The notes: generated by a model not told the origin, from the sequence alone. A DNA stretch of 64,000 bases from JAFGVL01 sp963662245 (GCA_963662245.2 CAXXVQ010000005.1:120716-184715); one strand, 5' to 3'; shown: positions 1-9,440, numbered from the stretch's first letter. Made by a program: numbers and translations.

Positions 1-543
1 CGGAATCTCAATTAAAGCATATTCTTTTTTATTGAGATTTTCTGTATTGAATAATTTTATCGCTAAATAAATTCTAGCATCTCTTAGTTCCGGGAAAATT
101 TCTGTTTTTGAAATCATTAGTGGATAAAGGTTGTCTGCTAATTCTTTTTTGTAGAATTGTTTGACAAACTCTTTGTCTTTTTCATTTAATTCTTTTTCAT
201 TTACAAGATAGATGTGTTCTGTCTTAAGTTCCTCAACAATTTTTTTATAGGTTGCTTCAAATTCTAATTGAAATTCTGAAGTCATTGTTGACACTTTTTT
301 TAATATGTGAGCTGGTTTTTCGTATGCAGGGAAAAGTTTGTCATCCATTTCACTTAATCGTTTTAGAGTAGCTACTCTCACGCGGAAAAACTCATCAAGA
401 TTGTTAGAATATATCCCAAGAAAGCGTAAGCGTTCTAGTAAAGGAACAGTTGGGTCTTGGGCTTCTTGTAAAACTCTATGATTGAAGTATAGCCAACTTA
501 TTTCTTTGTTAATTAGGTGTTTATGAGATTTAATTATTTTCAT
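1..543 (-). CDS. ppk1: Polyphosphate kinase 1, N-terminal part (cut by window edge)
   Basis: This is the first 181 codons of a minus-strand gene whose 3' end lies outside the window. The start is the ATG at 541-543. The N-terminus reads NKEISWLYFNHRVLQEA, then PLLERLRFLGIYSNNLDEFF, the hallmark of the PPK1 N-terminal domain. PPK1 reversibly makes inorganic polyphosphate from ATP through a phospho-histidine in a later domain that is not visible here. PPK1 is usually about 690 residues, so roughly a quarter is present. It is encoded just downstream of a GT90 glycosyltransferase on the same strand, with a gap of about 100 bp. Family assignment is firm; activity cannot be judged from this fragment. 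Confidence 0.93.
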   Translation of the reverse strand, partial: MKIIKSHKHLINKEISWLYFNHRVLQEAQDPTVPLLERLRFLGIYSNNLDEFFRVRVATLKRLSEMDDKLFPAYEKPAHILKKVSTMTSEFQLEFEATYKKIVEELKTEHIYLVNEKELNEKDKEFVKQFYKKELADNLYPLMISKTEIFPELRDARIYLAIKLFNTENLNKKEYALIEIP

Positions 544-645
544 GTCTATTGTCTTGTATTATTTTTTGCAAAATGAATAAATAGATATTGCGGCAGTATT
601 ACAAATTCACTACGAATATCTTTCAAAAGCTTATTTTATGAAGAT

Positions 646-1665
646 TTAAACTGCTTTTAAACTGTTGTTCTCGAATACTTTCATAACAGATCTGTTCATT
701 TCTTTTTGTCCTGTCATGTGGCAGTATCTTTCAAGGACTAGGAGTGAAATTAGATTTTCTCTCTTTTTATCTTTGAATTGTTCTACATACTCATTAGCAT
801 TTTTACTGATTTTTTCAGCTTCTTCAGGATGCCTTATGTAGTATTGAAGTTTCTCTTCCAGGTCGGAGTAATCGTCTTTGATTTCGATGTAGTGGTAGTT
901 TGGGATAAGCGTTCCTTCCATAAACCAAGTTTCATATTTTGGGCGAGGCATTACGGCTACCGAATTGGATGACATTACCCATTTAAGGTTTGAAGCAACA
1001 TCATGACCTTCAATGCATAATATGAACTTGTAGTCAAGATGTTCATCAATAGAAAGGTAGTTTACAAGATACTTTGGATTACCTCCTTTTTCATTAATTT
1101 GTCCAACATTACAAAGGGGATGGTTGAAGTAGATATCCAAAAAACGAAGTCTTTGTTCTTGGTTCACATTCATTCTGCCAACAAGTATGTTCTTTTTCTT
1201 CGAGAATTTTTTCGTGTCCGCAGTAAATGTAAAATGACGCACTTTATTAAGTTTCATAATTACAGCATTGTTGTTTTCGCCTGAGATTGGACGGCTTTTT
1301 ACAACGGATGGAACTGGAGGAATAGCTGTAATATCTCCAAATGTGAAGTCAATTCGGTAATTGTCAGGAAAGAATCTTGTGTATTCAAATGTATCAAAGA
1401 AATAAGTCTTGTGTTTTTTGATTAGTTTGAAGTCTTTAAGTGGGTGTACGCTTGTCGGAAGAGCGCATTTGTCATGTAATTTGTTGTAGTAGTTTACTCT
1501 GTATTTAATGTACTCCAAATCAAATTTACTTAAGTGATGAAGTCGCTTGTTTAGCTGCTCTTGGAAAAATGATCTAGGCACAAACTGTCTGGCAAAATTT
1601 AATGAATAGTATAGGAACTTACTGTTCTTATGCTTCCTCGATATTTTCGTTAATACTGGTTTCAT
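646..1665 (-). CDS. GT90/CAP10-type glycosyltransferase, paralog 1
   Basis: A 339-residue soluble protein with no signal peptide. It resembles the glycosyltransferase family 90 (CAP10 domain, LPS- or capsule-modifying sugar transferases). The diagnostic C-terminal half has CIEGHDVASNLKWVMSSNS from about residue 217, then PRPKYETWFMEG, HYIEIKDDYSDLEEK and a run of HPEEAEKI type. An earlier block contains FGDITAIPPVPSVVKSRPI. In this family the G-x-D and E-x-W regions form the nucleotide-sugar and acceptor site. The likely role is adding a sugar to LPS or another surface glycan at the inner face of the membrane; donor and acceptor are unknown. A close paralog is at 13046-14122. Confidence 0.8.
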   Translation of the reverse strand: MKPVLTKISRKHKNSKFLYYSLNFARQFVPRSFFQEQLNKRLHHLSKFDLEYIKYRVNYYNKLHDKCALPTSVHPLKDFKLIKKHKTYFFDTFEYTRFFPDNYRIDFTFGDITAIPPVPSVVKSRPISGENNNAVIMKLNKVRHFTFTADTKKFSKKKNILVGRMNVNQEQRLRFLDIYFNHPLCNVGQINEKGGNPKYLVNYLSIDEHLDYKFILCIEGHDVASNLKWVMSSNSVAVMPRPKYETWFMEGTLIPNYHYIEIKDDYSDLEEKLQYYIRHPEEAEKISKNANEYVEQFKDKKRENLISLLVLERYCHMTGQKEMNRSVMKVFENNSLKAV

Positions 1666-1889
1666 AGGTTGGTAATTAGTTTTTTACGAAAATATGAAAT
1701 GGATATGGCTACGATTTTTCAACCGTGTTAAGCTAGGGTTAAGATTCTCGGGTAGATATTTGAATTTGTCGTTGTTTCTCCCAAATGGCTGAAATAATGC
1801 AGAAAAGCTTATGTTACAGATGAGGTGTGATAAGAAAAAACATTAATTTTGTGGGACTTAAGAAGAATAACGGTTTTAAATATATAGCT

Positions 1890-3116
1890 ATGGCAAAAGA
1901 GGATATAATTTTAATGAGTATTTCGGGTGATGATAAGCCGGGAGTGACATCATCACTTACAGCAATTTTGGGGAAATATAACGCAACCATTTTAGATATT
2001 GGTCAGGCTAATATTCATCAGTCCTTGTCTTTGGGTATTTTGTTTAAGATTGATTCTTCGGATCAACATGGGCATATTTTGAAAGATTTACTTTTTAAAG
2101 CTTACGAGTTGGAAGTGCAGGCTAAGTTTATCCCTATTGAGCCGGAGAAATATCAAGCTTGGGTTGACAGACAAGGTCGCGATTGTTTTATCCTTACTCT
2201 GTTAGGAAATAAAATTACGGCTCAGCAATTGTCGAAGGTGACACAAGTGGTTTCGGATCAAGGTTTGAATATTGATACCATTAAGCGTTTAACTGGTCGC
2301 ATTCCATTAGGTGAAGAAAATATTGAGTTAAAAAATCGTTCATGTGTAGAGTTGTCTGTGCGTGGTACGCCCCGAGATAAAAACCTTATTCACGAGCAGT
2401 TTGTAACCCTTAGTCGTGAAATTGGAATTGATATTTCCTTCCAAGCAGATAATATTTATCGTAGAAATCGTCGCTTAATTTGTTTTGATATGGATTCTAC
2501 CTTAATTAAAACAGAGGTGATAGATGAATTAGCTGATAGAGCCGGAGTAGGAGAGCAAGTCCGCGAAATTACTGAAGCAGCCATGCGTGGCGAGCTTGAT
2601 TTTTCAGAAAGTTTTAAAAAGCGTGTAGCTCTTTTGAAAGGTTTGGATGAAAGCGTGATGCAAGAAATTGCTGAAAACTTGCCTATCATGGATGGTGCAG
2701 ATCGCTTGATGTCTACTTTGAAGAAATGCGGATATAAGATTGCAATTCTTTCCGGAGGGTTTACCTATTTTGGTGAATACCTGAAAAAGCGTTTTGATAT
2801 TGACTATGTATATGCTAACGAATTGGAGATTGAAAACGGCAAACTAACCGGAAAACATAAAGGCGATATTGTAGACGGAAAACGCAAAGCCGAGTTACTT
2901 CAGTTATTAGCGCAGGTTGAGAGAATTGAACTAGAGCAAGTGATTGCTGTGGGTGATGGAGCTAATGATTTACCTATGTTGAATATTGCTGGATTAGGAA
3001 TTGCCTTTCATGCAAAACCCAAGGTAAAAGAGAATGCCCGTCAGTCTATTTCTACACTCGGGCTTGATGGAGTGCTATACTTCCTTGGTTTCCGCGACAT
3101 ACATATCAGTGAGTAG
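1890..3116 (+). CDS. serB: Phosphoserine phosphatase with N-terminal ACT domains
   Basis: Last step of serine synthesis: phosphoserine to serine plus phosphate, in the cytoplasm. The HAD catalytic signature FDMDSTLIKTE lies near the middle of the protein, followed by the motif II region ILSGGF and the motif III/IV region GDGANDLPML. The first ~180 residues form two ACT-like modules, beginning MSISGDDKPGVTSSL, which fits the long SerB form with amino-acid sensing domains. I chose the ATG at 1890 (MAKEDIILM, 408 residues). An in-frame GTG at 1827 would add 21 poorly conserved residues. A terminator follows. The catalytic Asp pair is intact, so it should be active. Confidence 0.93.
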   Translation: MAKEDIILMSISGDDKPGVTSSLTAILGKYNATILDIGQANIHQSLSLGILFKIDSSDQHGHILKDLLFKAYELEVQAKFIPIEPEKYQAWVDRQGRDCFILTLLGNKITAQQLSKVTQVVSDQGLNIDTIKRLTGRIPLGEENIELKNRSCVELSVRGTPRDKNLIHEQFVTLSREIGIDISFQADNIYRRNRRLICFDMDSTLIKTEVIDELADRAGVGEQVREITEAAMRGELDFSESFKKRVALLKGLDESVMQEIAENLPIMDGADRLMSTLKKCGYKIAILSGGFTYFGEYLKKRFDIDYVYANELEIENGKLTGKHKGDIVDGKRKAELLQLLAQVERIELEQVIAVGDGANDLPMLNIAGLGIAFHAKPKVKENARQSISTLGLDGVLYFLGFRDIHISE

Positions 3117-3163
3117 CTGTAATGAACTTGTATTAATTCTGAAATTTAAAATATTTTCTTTTG

Positions 3164-3193
3164 AAACTCCTGCTGCAAAGTGGGAGTTTTTTT
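3164..3193 (+). terminator. Rho-independent terminator after serB
   Basis: The inverted arms AAACTCC and GGGAGTTT enclose an 11-base loop and are followed by seven T residues. It sits 48 bp past the serB stop codon and before the metallophosphatase gene. Confidence 0.7.
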
Positions 3194-3335
3194 GTTGCCT
3201 TTTTGTAAATGTATTGCTTTTTTATTTATGGTTTCACTGATATGTTATTGTCTCTGAATTGAAATTTCCTGACAGTTTTTTTGTGGTTGAAAATTTAGTT
3301 GAAGAATCACTAATTAACAATCAAATAAATTAACC

Positions 3336-5829
3336 ATGAAAAAATCTCATTTACTGGTAACATCGTTACTAGCGTTTACAGACAACTTTTTTATTTGCAC
3401 AAAAAGAAGTGCGAATTCAAATATCTTCTGCTGAAGGAGATATGGAGGAAGTTCTTCAAGTGATACCAGGTGCATCACAAGCTGATCCTGTAGGTAGTCT
3501 TGATCCGGGAAGTTCTGATATTGAACTTGGTGACGAAAATGGTGGAACTTCTAATCCTCAGTTATCTGGTTTTTGTTTTACACAGGTTCCTGTAGGAAAC
3601 AGCAGAACAATTGTAAGAGCTCACATTGAGTTTGAACTTGATGAGTTGAAAAGTACTGATGCTGCCAGCTTCCACATTTGGGCAGAAGATACTGATAGTG
3701 CTGCTTTATTTGGGACTGCATCTTATGACTTATCTTCTCGTGCAAAATCTACTGACTCAATCGCTTGGGATATTCCTGCCGGTGACTTTGTTACTATTGA
3801 TGGCAGCTACTCAACTACGGATATTACAAATTTTGTTCAAAGTTTAGTAAATCGTACCAATTGGAAATCGGGTAACTCAATGGCATTTTACATCAAAGGT
3901 GATGGTGTGAGATGTGTAGAATCATATGAAGGCGAACCTTCTGCTGCAGCAACGCTTGTTATTTCTTATATGATGACAGCTGCTGATTCGACTCAAGCTG
4001 TATTGGATTCTATTCAAGCAGTAAATGATTCAATTATGGCCGTAAAAGTAGATTCTACTATTAATGTTATTTCAGGTACTTTAGTTGAGGATAATTATAC
4101 TGTTCCATCATGGACATTATTCAAAAGAAAAGAAGTAATTGCTCGTGCTGAAAGTGATTCGGCATCTTTAGCTGATTACACTAATTATATTGATTCTTTA
4201 GTTTCAAAAGAAATGCCGTACACTGTAGCTATGGCTATTAACGGTGACCCGACTTCACGCATGGGATTTGCTTGGTTTACTAATTTAGGTATTGATAAAG
4301 GTGAAGTCCAAATTGTAGAAGGAAATGTAACTGATAGTACAGCATTTGAAGCTGCTACAAAAGTTTCTTTTGCTGCCGATACTTTAAATGTATTGAACTT
4401 AAACTACTGTAACTCTAGAAATAATCTTTCTAACTTAGCTGGCATAGCTAATAATACTAAAAAAAGCTACTCATCTCACAAAGCTTTAGCAACAGGTTTA
4501 ATTGCAAATACTACTTATTCATACCGTGTAGGTAAAGCAGGTTCATGGAGTGAAGTAGGTACATTTACTACAGCTAAATCTTCTAAAGATGATTTCTCAT
4601 TCTTCTATATTGCAGATACTCAAGCAATGAATGACGAATATTTCTCAGTTTCACAAAAAACTGTAAAAACAGCTTACGAGACTGTGCCTGATGCGCAATT
4701 CTGTATGATGACAGGTGACTTAGTAGAATCTTCAGGTTCTAGCAATTCAGAATGGGAATGGGAGCAATGGTTCCAACTAATGCAACCGGTATGGAAAAAT
4801 GTTCCTGTAGCTCCGGTATGTGGTAACCACGATAAATCTACTAACAAAAACTTAACTTACCACTTCAATACCGATACTGTAAGCTTTGACCAACAAATGT
4901 CAACTACTCCGGGTACTGTTTACTCATTTGTTTATGGTGATGCATTATTTATTTCTATGAGTACTGAAGATTGGAGTAAGGTTGGTTACCTTGATTCGTT
5001 GAAAGCTTATGTGAAAGCTGAAGTTGAAGCTCACCCTGAAGTAAAATGGAAAATTGCATTCTATCACAAAACTATGTATACAGGTAGCCAATCTCACCAA
5101 AGTGACTCTGATGGAAAAACAGTGCGTGAAGCATTTATTCCATTGTTTGACGAAGTAGGTATTGATATGGCTTTTCAAGGGCATGACCACATTTATGAAG
5201 TAATTGGTGTAACTAAAGATTTTGCTTTGGTTGATGGTGCTGTAGCTGCTGTGGATTCTGTTTCTGAAGGTGGTGTTAGAGAAAATATGACCGGAAAACA
5301 AGGTGGGGTGTACAATGTACAAAACGGAACATTATTCTTTTTAAATAACTCAGCAGGTAAAAAGAAATATGAACCAAGAACAGAGCAGCAAATGATTGAT
5401 GCTGAAAGCACAACAGGTATCACTAATTACTGGGGATTATTTACCGGTAAATTTGGTCAAACTGGTGAACCTACATTTAGTGATGTAACAGTTACATCTG
5501 ACACTATCTTCGTTACTACTTATACTGTAGATGACAATGGTGTAGCTACAGAGTATGACTCATTTAAAGTAGTGAAGTCAGCAGACCCAGCTCAATCTGT
5601 TAATAATTCAGAATTAGTAAATATCCATGTATATCCTAATCCATCTAATACTGTAGTTAATGTTGATGGTATTGAGGTTGATAAAATGGCTCTTTACAAT
5701 TTGGAAGGTCAAATGGTAACTATGACTAACAAGAATCAAATTAATGTATCTGCTTTAGATAGCGGAATCTATATGTTGAAAGTTTTATCTGGTGATAAAA
5801 TGTTTGTAGAGCAAGTTATTGTGAAATAA
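3336..5829 (+). CDS. Secreted DNRLRE / purple-acid-phosphatase-like metallophosphoesterase with T9SS tail; frameshift in signal peptide
   Basis: The long frame (3409 onward, 806 residues) has, in order: a DNRLRE-like beta-sandwich (about residues 1-190, ending AAATLVISYM), an Fn3-like purple acid phosphatase N-terminal domain (about 265-390), a metallophosphoesterase core (IADTQ, MTGDLVE, CGNHD, FYHK and GHDH supply the metal ligands), and a T9SS type A sorting domain starting near VYPNPSNT. It should be a secreted or surface phosphoesterase. The signal peptide starts at ATG 3336 (MKKSHLLVTSLLAF) in a different frame. Dropping one base between about 3381 and 3392 joins it to a good cleavage site, FLFAQ/KEVRIQ. 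The gene is therefore either inactive, phase-variable, or carries a sequencing error. The only upstream start in the long frame is the GTG at 3409, which gives no signal peptide. Confidence 0.8.
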
Positions 5830-5854
5830 TCTTGATAAAGGTTGGTTTAAGAGG

Positions 5855-5884
5855 AAGCCGTTGGAGTAATCCAACGGCTTTTTT
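5855..5884 (+). terminator. Terminator after metallophosphatase
   Basis: A perfect 10-bp stem, AAGCCGTTGG paired with CCAACGGCTT, around a 6-base loop, followed by a short T run. It lies 25 bp past the stop codon. Confidence 0.85.
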
Positions 5885-5892
5885 ATGGCTTG

Positions 5893-5923
5893 TGCTACAG
5901 ACGCCATTAATCGCGTCTGTACT
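5893..5923. repeat. Palindromic intergenic repeat (ACAGACGC type)
   Basis: The near-palindrome ACAGACGCCATTAATCGCG continues into TCTGT. It belongs to the same visual class as the nearby ACAGACGG...CCGTCT hairpins and marks the start of a repeat-rich gap (5830-6322). Confidence 0.5.
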
Positions 5924-5927
5924 GTGG

Positions 5928-5991
5928 AATTTTATAGGATTATGATTTTGTGGAAAATGTGTACAGACGGTGCGCACACCGTCTCTATCTG
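5928..5991. repeat. Repeat B, copy 1
   Basis: A 64-bp block that begins with TTTTATAGGATT and ends with the hairpin AGACGGTGCGCACACCGTCT. It recurs at 7168-7232 with only a few substitutions and small indels. Nothing in it looks coding. From here to repeat A at 6141 I see only more short inverted words and no gene. Confidence 0.7.
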
Positions 5992-6140
5992 TTGTAATCG
6001 CATCAATTTTTGATTTTTTGCAAAATCATGCAGTTGCTAACTGCTTTCGTTTTAGGTACAAGTTAACGCTTCGCTCAAACTTGCAACATGAGGGGCTTTT
6101 TTATCATAGTATACAACCGTTGATTAAATGTTATTCAGGT

Positions 6141-6234
6141 CCCCGCTCGCACGGATATCTATCCGTGCGTTGTTTAAAGAACAAGATGAATTGCTTTTCA
6201 AGTAAAGCACAAATATATATTTGCGCTAGCGAGG
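6141..6234. repeat. Repeat A, copy 1 (triple-hairpin REP/MITE-like element)
   Basis: About 94 bp that recurs almost identically at 7057-7148 and 8022-8118. It contains the perfect hairpin GCACGGATA-TC-TATCCGTGC, a second hairpin TTGCTT-TTC-AAG(C/T)AA (imperfect in this copy) and a near-palindrome GCACAAATATATATTTGCGC. The outer ends CTCGC and GCGAG are inverted. The bases from 6235 to 6322 hold no recognisable feature. Confidence 0.85.
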
Positions 6235-6322
6235 AGACATTGCCAACGAGGGTCTGCCGAAACACATTTTGGACAACGCGCTACGGTAGGCTGTGGCGCA
6301 TGTGCAATACCGTTTGTTAGGG

Positions 6323-7045
6323 TTAGTTTTTTATTATTAAATAATTTATTATTTCTGAATATCTGTATTTTAGTTCAATAACTGGTGATAAGTTCTTCAT
6401 CACATTTGGTAAATAACAATCGACAATTATTTCTAAAAAGTCTGTATTTAAAGAGAAATTATTCGGGTTAAAAGAATTAAAACAGTTTTGATAATATTCG
6501 AGTGCTATTTTATATGTAGCTGAGTCAATTTCAGCTTCATTTTCTTTTATTCCTTCTTTTAATTCATAAAAACATTTTTGAAACTGCTCATTTTTGTCAT
6601 TATTTATTTTTTCTGAAAGCAGATTTTTAAGATTTACGATTGAATCAAGTGTTAATGGATTTCCTGTAATTGTAGAATAATTATAATATTCAGTCCAATA
6701 TGAGCAGTATGCTCCACATCCTTCAGCACTTATGTTTAAAGAAATAATCCCATTTTTATTATATGTAACTTCAAAATTAAGATCTGTAATCCCATCATGT
6801 CCCCATTTTATTAAAGAAGAATCAATCGATTCTGTTTCGTATTTGTTATCTGTGTATTTATTTCTAAGATCAATGTTTATTAAAGAGTCAACCTTTATAT
6901 TTCCTGTTTTAATTAAAGGATATGACATATAATGTTGTTCTCCAAAAAGATTTGCATCAGGAAGTACAAGTGTGTCAATTATTGCACTTTGTCCAAATGA
7001 AAAAAGTGAGATAAATATTATTATGTATGTTAAATAGGTTTTCAT
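6323..7045 (-). CDS. Secreted protein resembling DUF3298-type extracytoplasmic domains
   Basis: A 240-residue protein with a signal peptide (MKTYLTYIIIFISLFSFGQS) starting at the ATG of 7043-7045. An upstream in-frame start at 7120 would read into repeat A, so I rejected it. The middle contains FEVTYNKNGIISLNISAEG and later TGNPLTLDSIV, a pattern like the DUF3298/RsiV fold (a beta-rich periplasmic domain where tGkpLtLdDlf is conserved). That assignment is tentative. A CGAYC pair could form a disulfide. It lies between repeat A copies 1 and 2, on the same strand as the PagL-like gene. Function unknown. Confidence 0.65.
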   Translation of the reverse strand: MKTYLTYIIIFISLFSFGQSAIIDTLVLPDANLFGEQHYMSYPLIKTGNIKVDSLINIDLRNKYTDNKYETESIDSSLIKWGHDGITDLNFEVTYNKNGIISLNISAEGCGAYCSYWTEYYNYSTITGNPLTLDSIVNLKNLLSEKINNDKNEQFQKCFYELKEGIKENEAEIDSATYKIALEYYQNCFNSFNPNNFSLNTDFLEIIVDCYLPNVMKNLSPVIELKYRYSEIINYLIIKN

Positions 7046-7056
7046 TTTAAAATTAA

Positions 7057-7148
7057 CCCGCTCGCACGGATATCTATCCGTGCGTTGTTTAAAGAACAAG
7101 ATGAATTGCTTTTCAAGCAAAGCACAAATATATATTTGCGCTAGCGAG
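7057..7148. repeat. Repeat A, copy 2
   Basis: Second copy of the triple-hairpin element, 11 bp upstream of the start codon at 7045. Here the central hairpin TTGCTT-TTC-AAGCAA is perfect, whereas copy 1 has one mismatch. Confidence 0.85.
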
Positions 7149-7167
7149 TAGTTGGGAAACTACGCTC

Positions 7168-7232
7168 AATTTTTTTATAGGATTGTGATTTTGTGAAATG
7201 TGTACAGACGGTGTGCGCACCGTCTCTATCTG
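7168..7232. repeat. Repeat B, copy 2
   Basis: Second copy of the block at 5928-5991, ending in the hairpin AGACGGTGTGCGCACCGTCT, which is a perfect palindrome apart from one offset base. It directly follows repeat A here, whereas at the first site repeat B precedes repeat A. Confidence 0.7.
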
Positions 7233-7239
7233 GACTAAT

Positions 7240-7938
7240 CTATCTTTTATGTTCTTTCCAAAACCAGCAATAGCTAAGGCTGACTCCGTTCCCATCGAAG
7301 CCATAATTTGGTTGCCATAAATTATTATTTGAATGGTGTTTAAAGTTTGCATCTACCATAATTTTATCATTGTTTGGTAAAATGTATTCAGCTCCTACGG
7401 CATAGTTTAAGTTAAATGTGATATTGGAACAGCCTTCCGGAAATTTATCAACTGCACAAAAAATACCTCCTCCATATTCAAAGTAAGGGTGCAGTTTCTT
7501 CTTTCTTAAGATAGTCCACTTTGTGTAAAGTTTAATTCCTCCACCAACAGTGAAATAATCTTCGCCACTCATTTCCTGTATCGTGCCTTCTAGCCTTAAT
7601 GAGAACCACGGAGAATATTCTCGCTCGGCACCAAAGCTTTCCATATAAATGCTGTATGGCGTTTTTGATGATTCTTGAGCTGTTGGTCCCCAACCTCCGC
7701 CACTGTATCCGTAAAAATAGCCCGCATGAGCTTGGTAGTAATCAATTTTTACATCGTCTGTAAGAAATTTTGATATTAAATATGAGCCTAATGCAGCACT
7801 CGACATAATTATTGCTCCTCGTTGGCGATCCAACTGCATAAATGAGCTTTCCATTCCAAGTGGATTATATTGGCTGAATACATTATTGGAGAAAAGCATT
7901 CCAATTAATGCACTAATACAAAATTTAATTTTTCTCAT
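7240..7938 (-). CDS. PagL-like outer-membrane acyloxyacyl hydrolase / lipid A deacylase candidate
   Basis: A 232-residue protein with a signal peptide ending near VFSQ. Alternating polar and aromatic strands (FSLRLEGTIQ, FTVGGGIKLY, HPYFEYGGGIF, FNLNYAVGAEY) indicate a small outer-membrane beta-barrel. The C-terminal block FKHHSNNNLWQPNYGFDGNG resembles the catalytic His-x-Ser segment of PagL-family lipid A 3-O-deacylases (acyloxyacyl hydrolase family). A catalytic Glu equivalent was not placed with certainty. In that family the enzyme removes the 3-O acyl chain from lipid A in the outer leaflet. It sits between repeat A copies 2 and 3. An inactive barrel paralog is the main alternative. Confidence 0.65.
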   Translation of the reverse strand: MRKIKFCISALIGMLFSNNVFSQYNPLGMESSFMQLDRQRGAIIMSSAALGSYLISKFLTDDVKIDYYQAHAGYFYGYSGGGWGPTAQESSKTPYSIYMESFGAEREYSPWFSLRLEGTIQEMSGEDYFTVGGGIKLYTKWTILRKKKLHPYFEYGGGIFCAVDKFPEGCSNITFNLNYAVGAEYILPNNDKIMVDANFKHHSNNNLWQPNYGFDGNGVSLSYCWFWKEHKR

Positions 7939-8021
7939 CTTTAAGAAATTTAATATTCTTTATGCAGTTCAAAGGTAGAGATTCTAAAATATAATGAATG
8001 GTGTTTTAACTATAAATATAA

Positions 8022-8118
8022 CCCCCGCTAGCACGGATATCTATCCGTGCGTTGTTTAAAGAACAAGATGAATTGCTTTTCAAGCAAAGCACAAATATAT
8101 ATTTGCGCTAGCGAGGGG
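8022..8118. repeat. Repeat A, copy 3
   Basis: Third copy. Its left end is CCCCCGCTAGCACGG and its right end GCGCTAGCGAGGGG, so the terminal inverted similarity (CCC.CTAGC) is better than in copies 1 and 2. It sits between the PagL-like gene and the next minus-strand gene. Confidence 0.85.
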
Positions 8119-8141
8119 TTGTTTCCAGCTGTTATTGTTTT

Positions 8142-9440
8142 TTATTTTTCAAGCGTAATTATTTTCCAATTATAATCTCTTATTAAGAATGGAGGGAATT
8201 TATCCGGCAAACTTAATTTATTCATATCTCCATTAATATTGAAATGGATATATTGGATGTATGCTTCATTCTCATTATGTCCGAGAGCAAAATACTCGTA
8301 TGTCTCACCTTTGTTATTATAGGTAAAATAGTTAGATATTTCTGGATTTATTGTCGGTCTCCAAAAACAACATGATTTTGCTATACTCATTATCTTCCCT
8401 TTTCTATCATATAAGATAAGATTTTCAGATTCTTGTTTCTTTTCTTTCTTAGACTTTAATTTAAGTGTTCTTTTATAATTAGGGAGTTTAGAGCTATTCT
8501 TTGACTCAATAGTATTAGATGTTTTTACATATGCTAAAACCTCATTCTTGTTATTAAAAATTAATGGCATAGTATGAAAGTCGCAATTGTCTAAATTTGT
8601 AAATTGTTTGTGCCATAGCATCTTGAAGTTATTATCTATGAGGAAAAGATTACCATCATTACGACCCTCTTCTAATGGAAAAGATGTATTGACAGAGAAA
8701 GTGACAAAGCCATTATTATTTATTATTAGGCTAGCTCCATTTTGAAAATACCCATCAATAGCGTAATGATTAAGTTTGTTTATTTTAAATGTGGAGTCTA
8801 ATTTTAGTAATACCACATCATGAGAATTAATATCTATTTTTTCATTTTCTCCAGTATAAGGGTTTTCTCTTTCGATTGACAAGTCTAAGTATGACTTAAT
8901 CTTATATTCCTGAAATTCTGCCTTTTTTTGTACTAACTCACCTAGTAGATATAATGAGTTGTTTGAAAGATTAACTTTCCAAAATATAGTCCCTGGAATA
9001 TGTAGTATTCTTATTAAGTCAAGATTATCTGAAAGTTCTGCAAAAAAGCCTCCAGAGTATTTATAGATATTTGGATATGAGTTTGATGTTAATGAGTCAG
9101 AGGTAATATATCTGCCACAGACATAAAAGTGATTATTGTTTCTATATATATCAAGTGCATCATATTGTTCTGTAAGAATTGGTTTTGTTAATTCTAAAAT
9201 GCCGTCATTATTATAGATATATACTGTAGGAACCTTTGGTGTTTCAGATGTACGATTCCAAAATTTACTTGCTAGAATATATAACTTCTCATTTTGGTAA
9301 ATTGATTTAACTTCTCGAGATTCATTAAAGGGTACCTCGATATTTTTTGTTTTAAATGACTGTGGATTTTCTGTTTCTTGAGCTACAAGACTTAAATATA
9401 TTGGCAATAATAGGAGTATTATGTATGTTTTTATTTGCAT
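8142..9440 (-). CDS. Secreted protein of unknown function, possible beta-propeller
   Basis: 432 residues with a signal peptide (MQIKTYIILLLLPIYLSLVA, then QE). The rest is a succession of short strand-like segments with repeated patterns of the type 'NNDGILEL', 'LYLLGEL', 'DVVLLKLDSTFKINKLNHY', 'NLFLIDNNFKMLWHKQF' and 'NLILYDRKGKIM'. Each places a hydrophobic strand before an aspartate-containing turn, as in six- or seven-bladed beta-propellers. I do not recognise a family. No sorting domain or lipobox is visible, so it may stay in the periplasm. It precedes repeat A copy 3 on the same strand as the PagL-like gene. Confidence 0.6.
   Translation of the reverse strand: MQIKTYIILLLLPIYLSLVAQETENPQSFKTKNIEVPFNESREVKSIYQNEKLYILASKFWNRTSETPKVPTVYIYNNDGILELTKPILTEQYDALDIYRNNNHFYVCGRYITSDSLTSNSYPNIYKYSGGFFAELSDNLDLIRILHIPGTIFWKVNLSNNSLYLLGELVQKKAEFQEYKIKSYLDLSIERENPYTGENEKIDINSHDVVLLKLDSTFKINKLNHYAIDGYFQNGASLIINNNGFVTFSVNTSFPLEEGRNDGNLFLIDNNFKMLWHKQFTNLDNCDFHTMPLIFNNKNEVLAYVKTSNTIESKNSSKLPNYKRTLKLKSKKEKKQESENLILYDRKGKIMSIAKSCCFWRPTINPEISNYFTYNNKGETYEYFALGHNENEAYIQYIHFNINGDMNKLSLPDKFPPFLIRDYNWKIITLEK

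Noticed and set aside
4945..5322. Long minus-strand ORF inside the phosphoesterase gene
   Set aside because: Shadow of the plus-strand gene, whose domains are clear.
6323..7120. Longer form of the secreted protein starting at 7120
   Set aside because: The extra N-terminus is encoded by repeat A and would hide the signal peptide that starts at 7045.
7113..7352. A 79-codon minus-strand ORF between repeat A copy 2 and the PagL-like gene
   Set aside because: It overlaps the PagL-like gene in another frame and runs through repeats A and B, with no family likeness.
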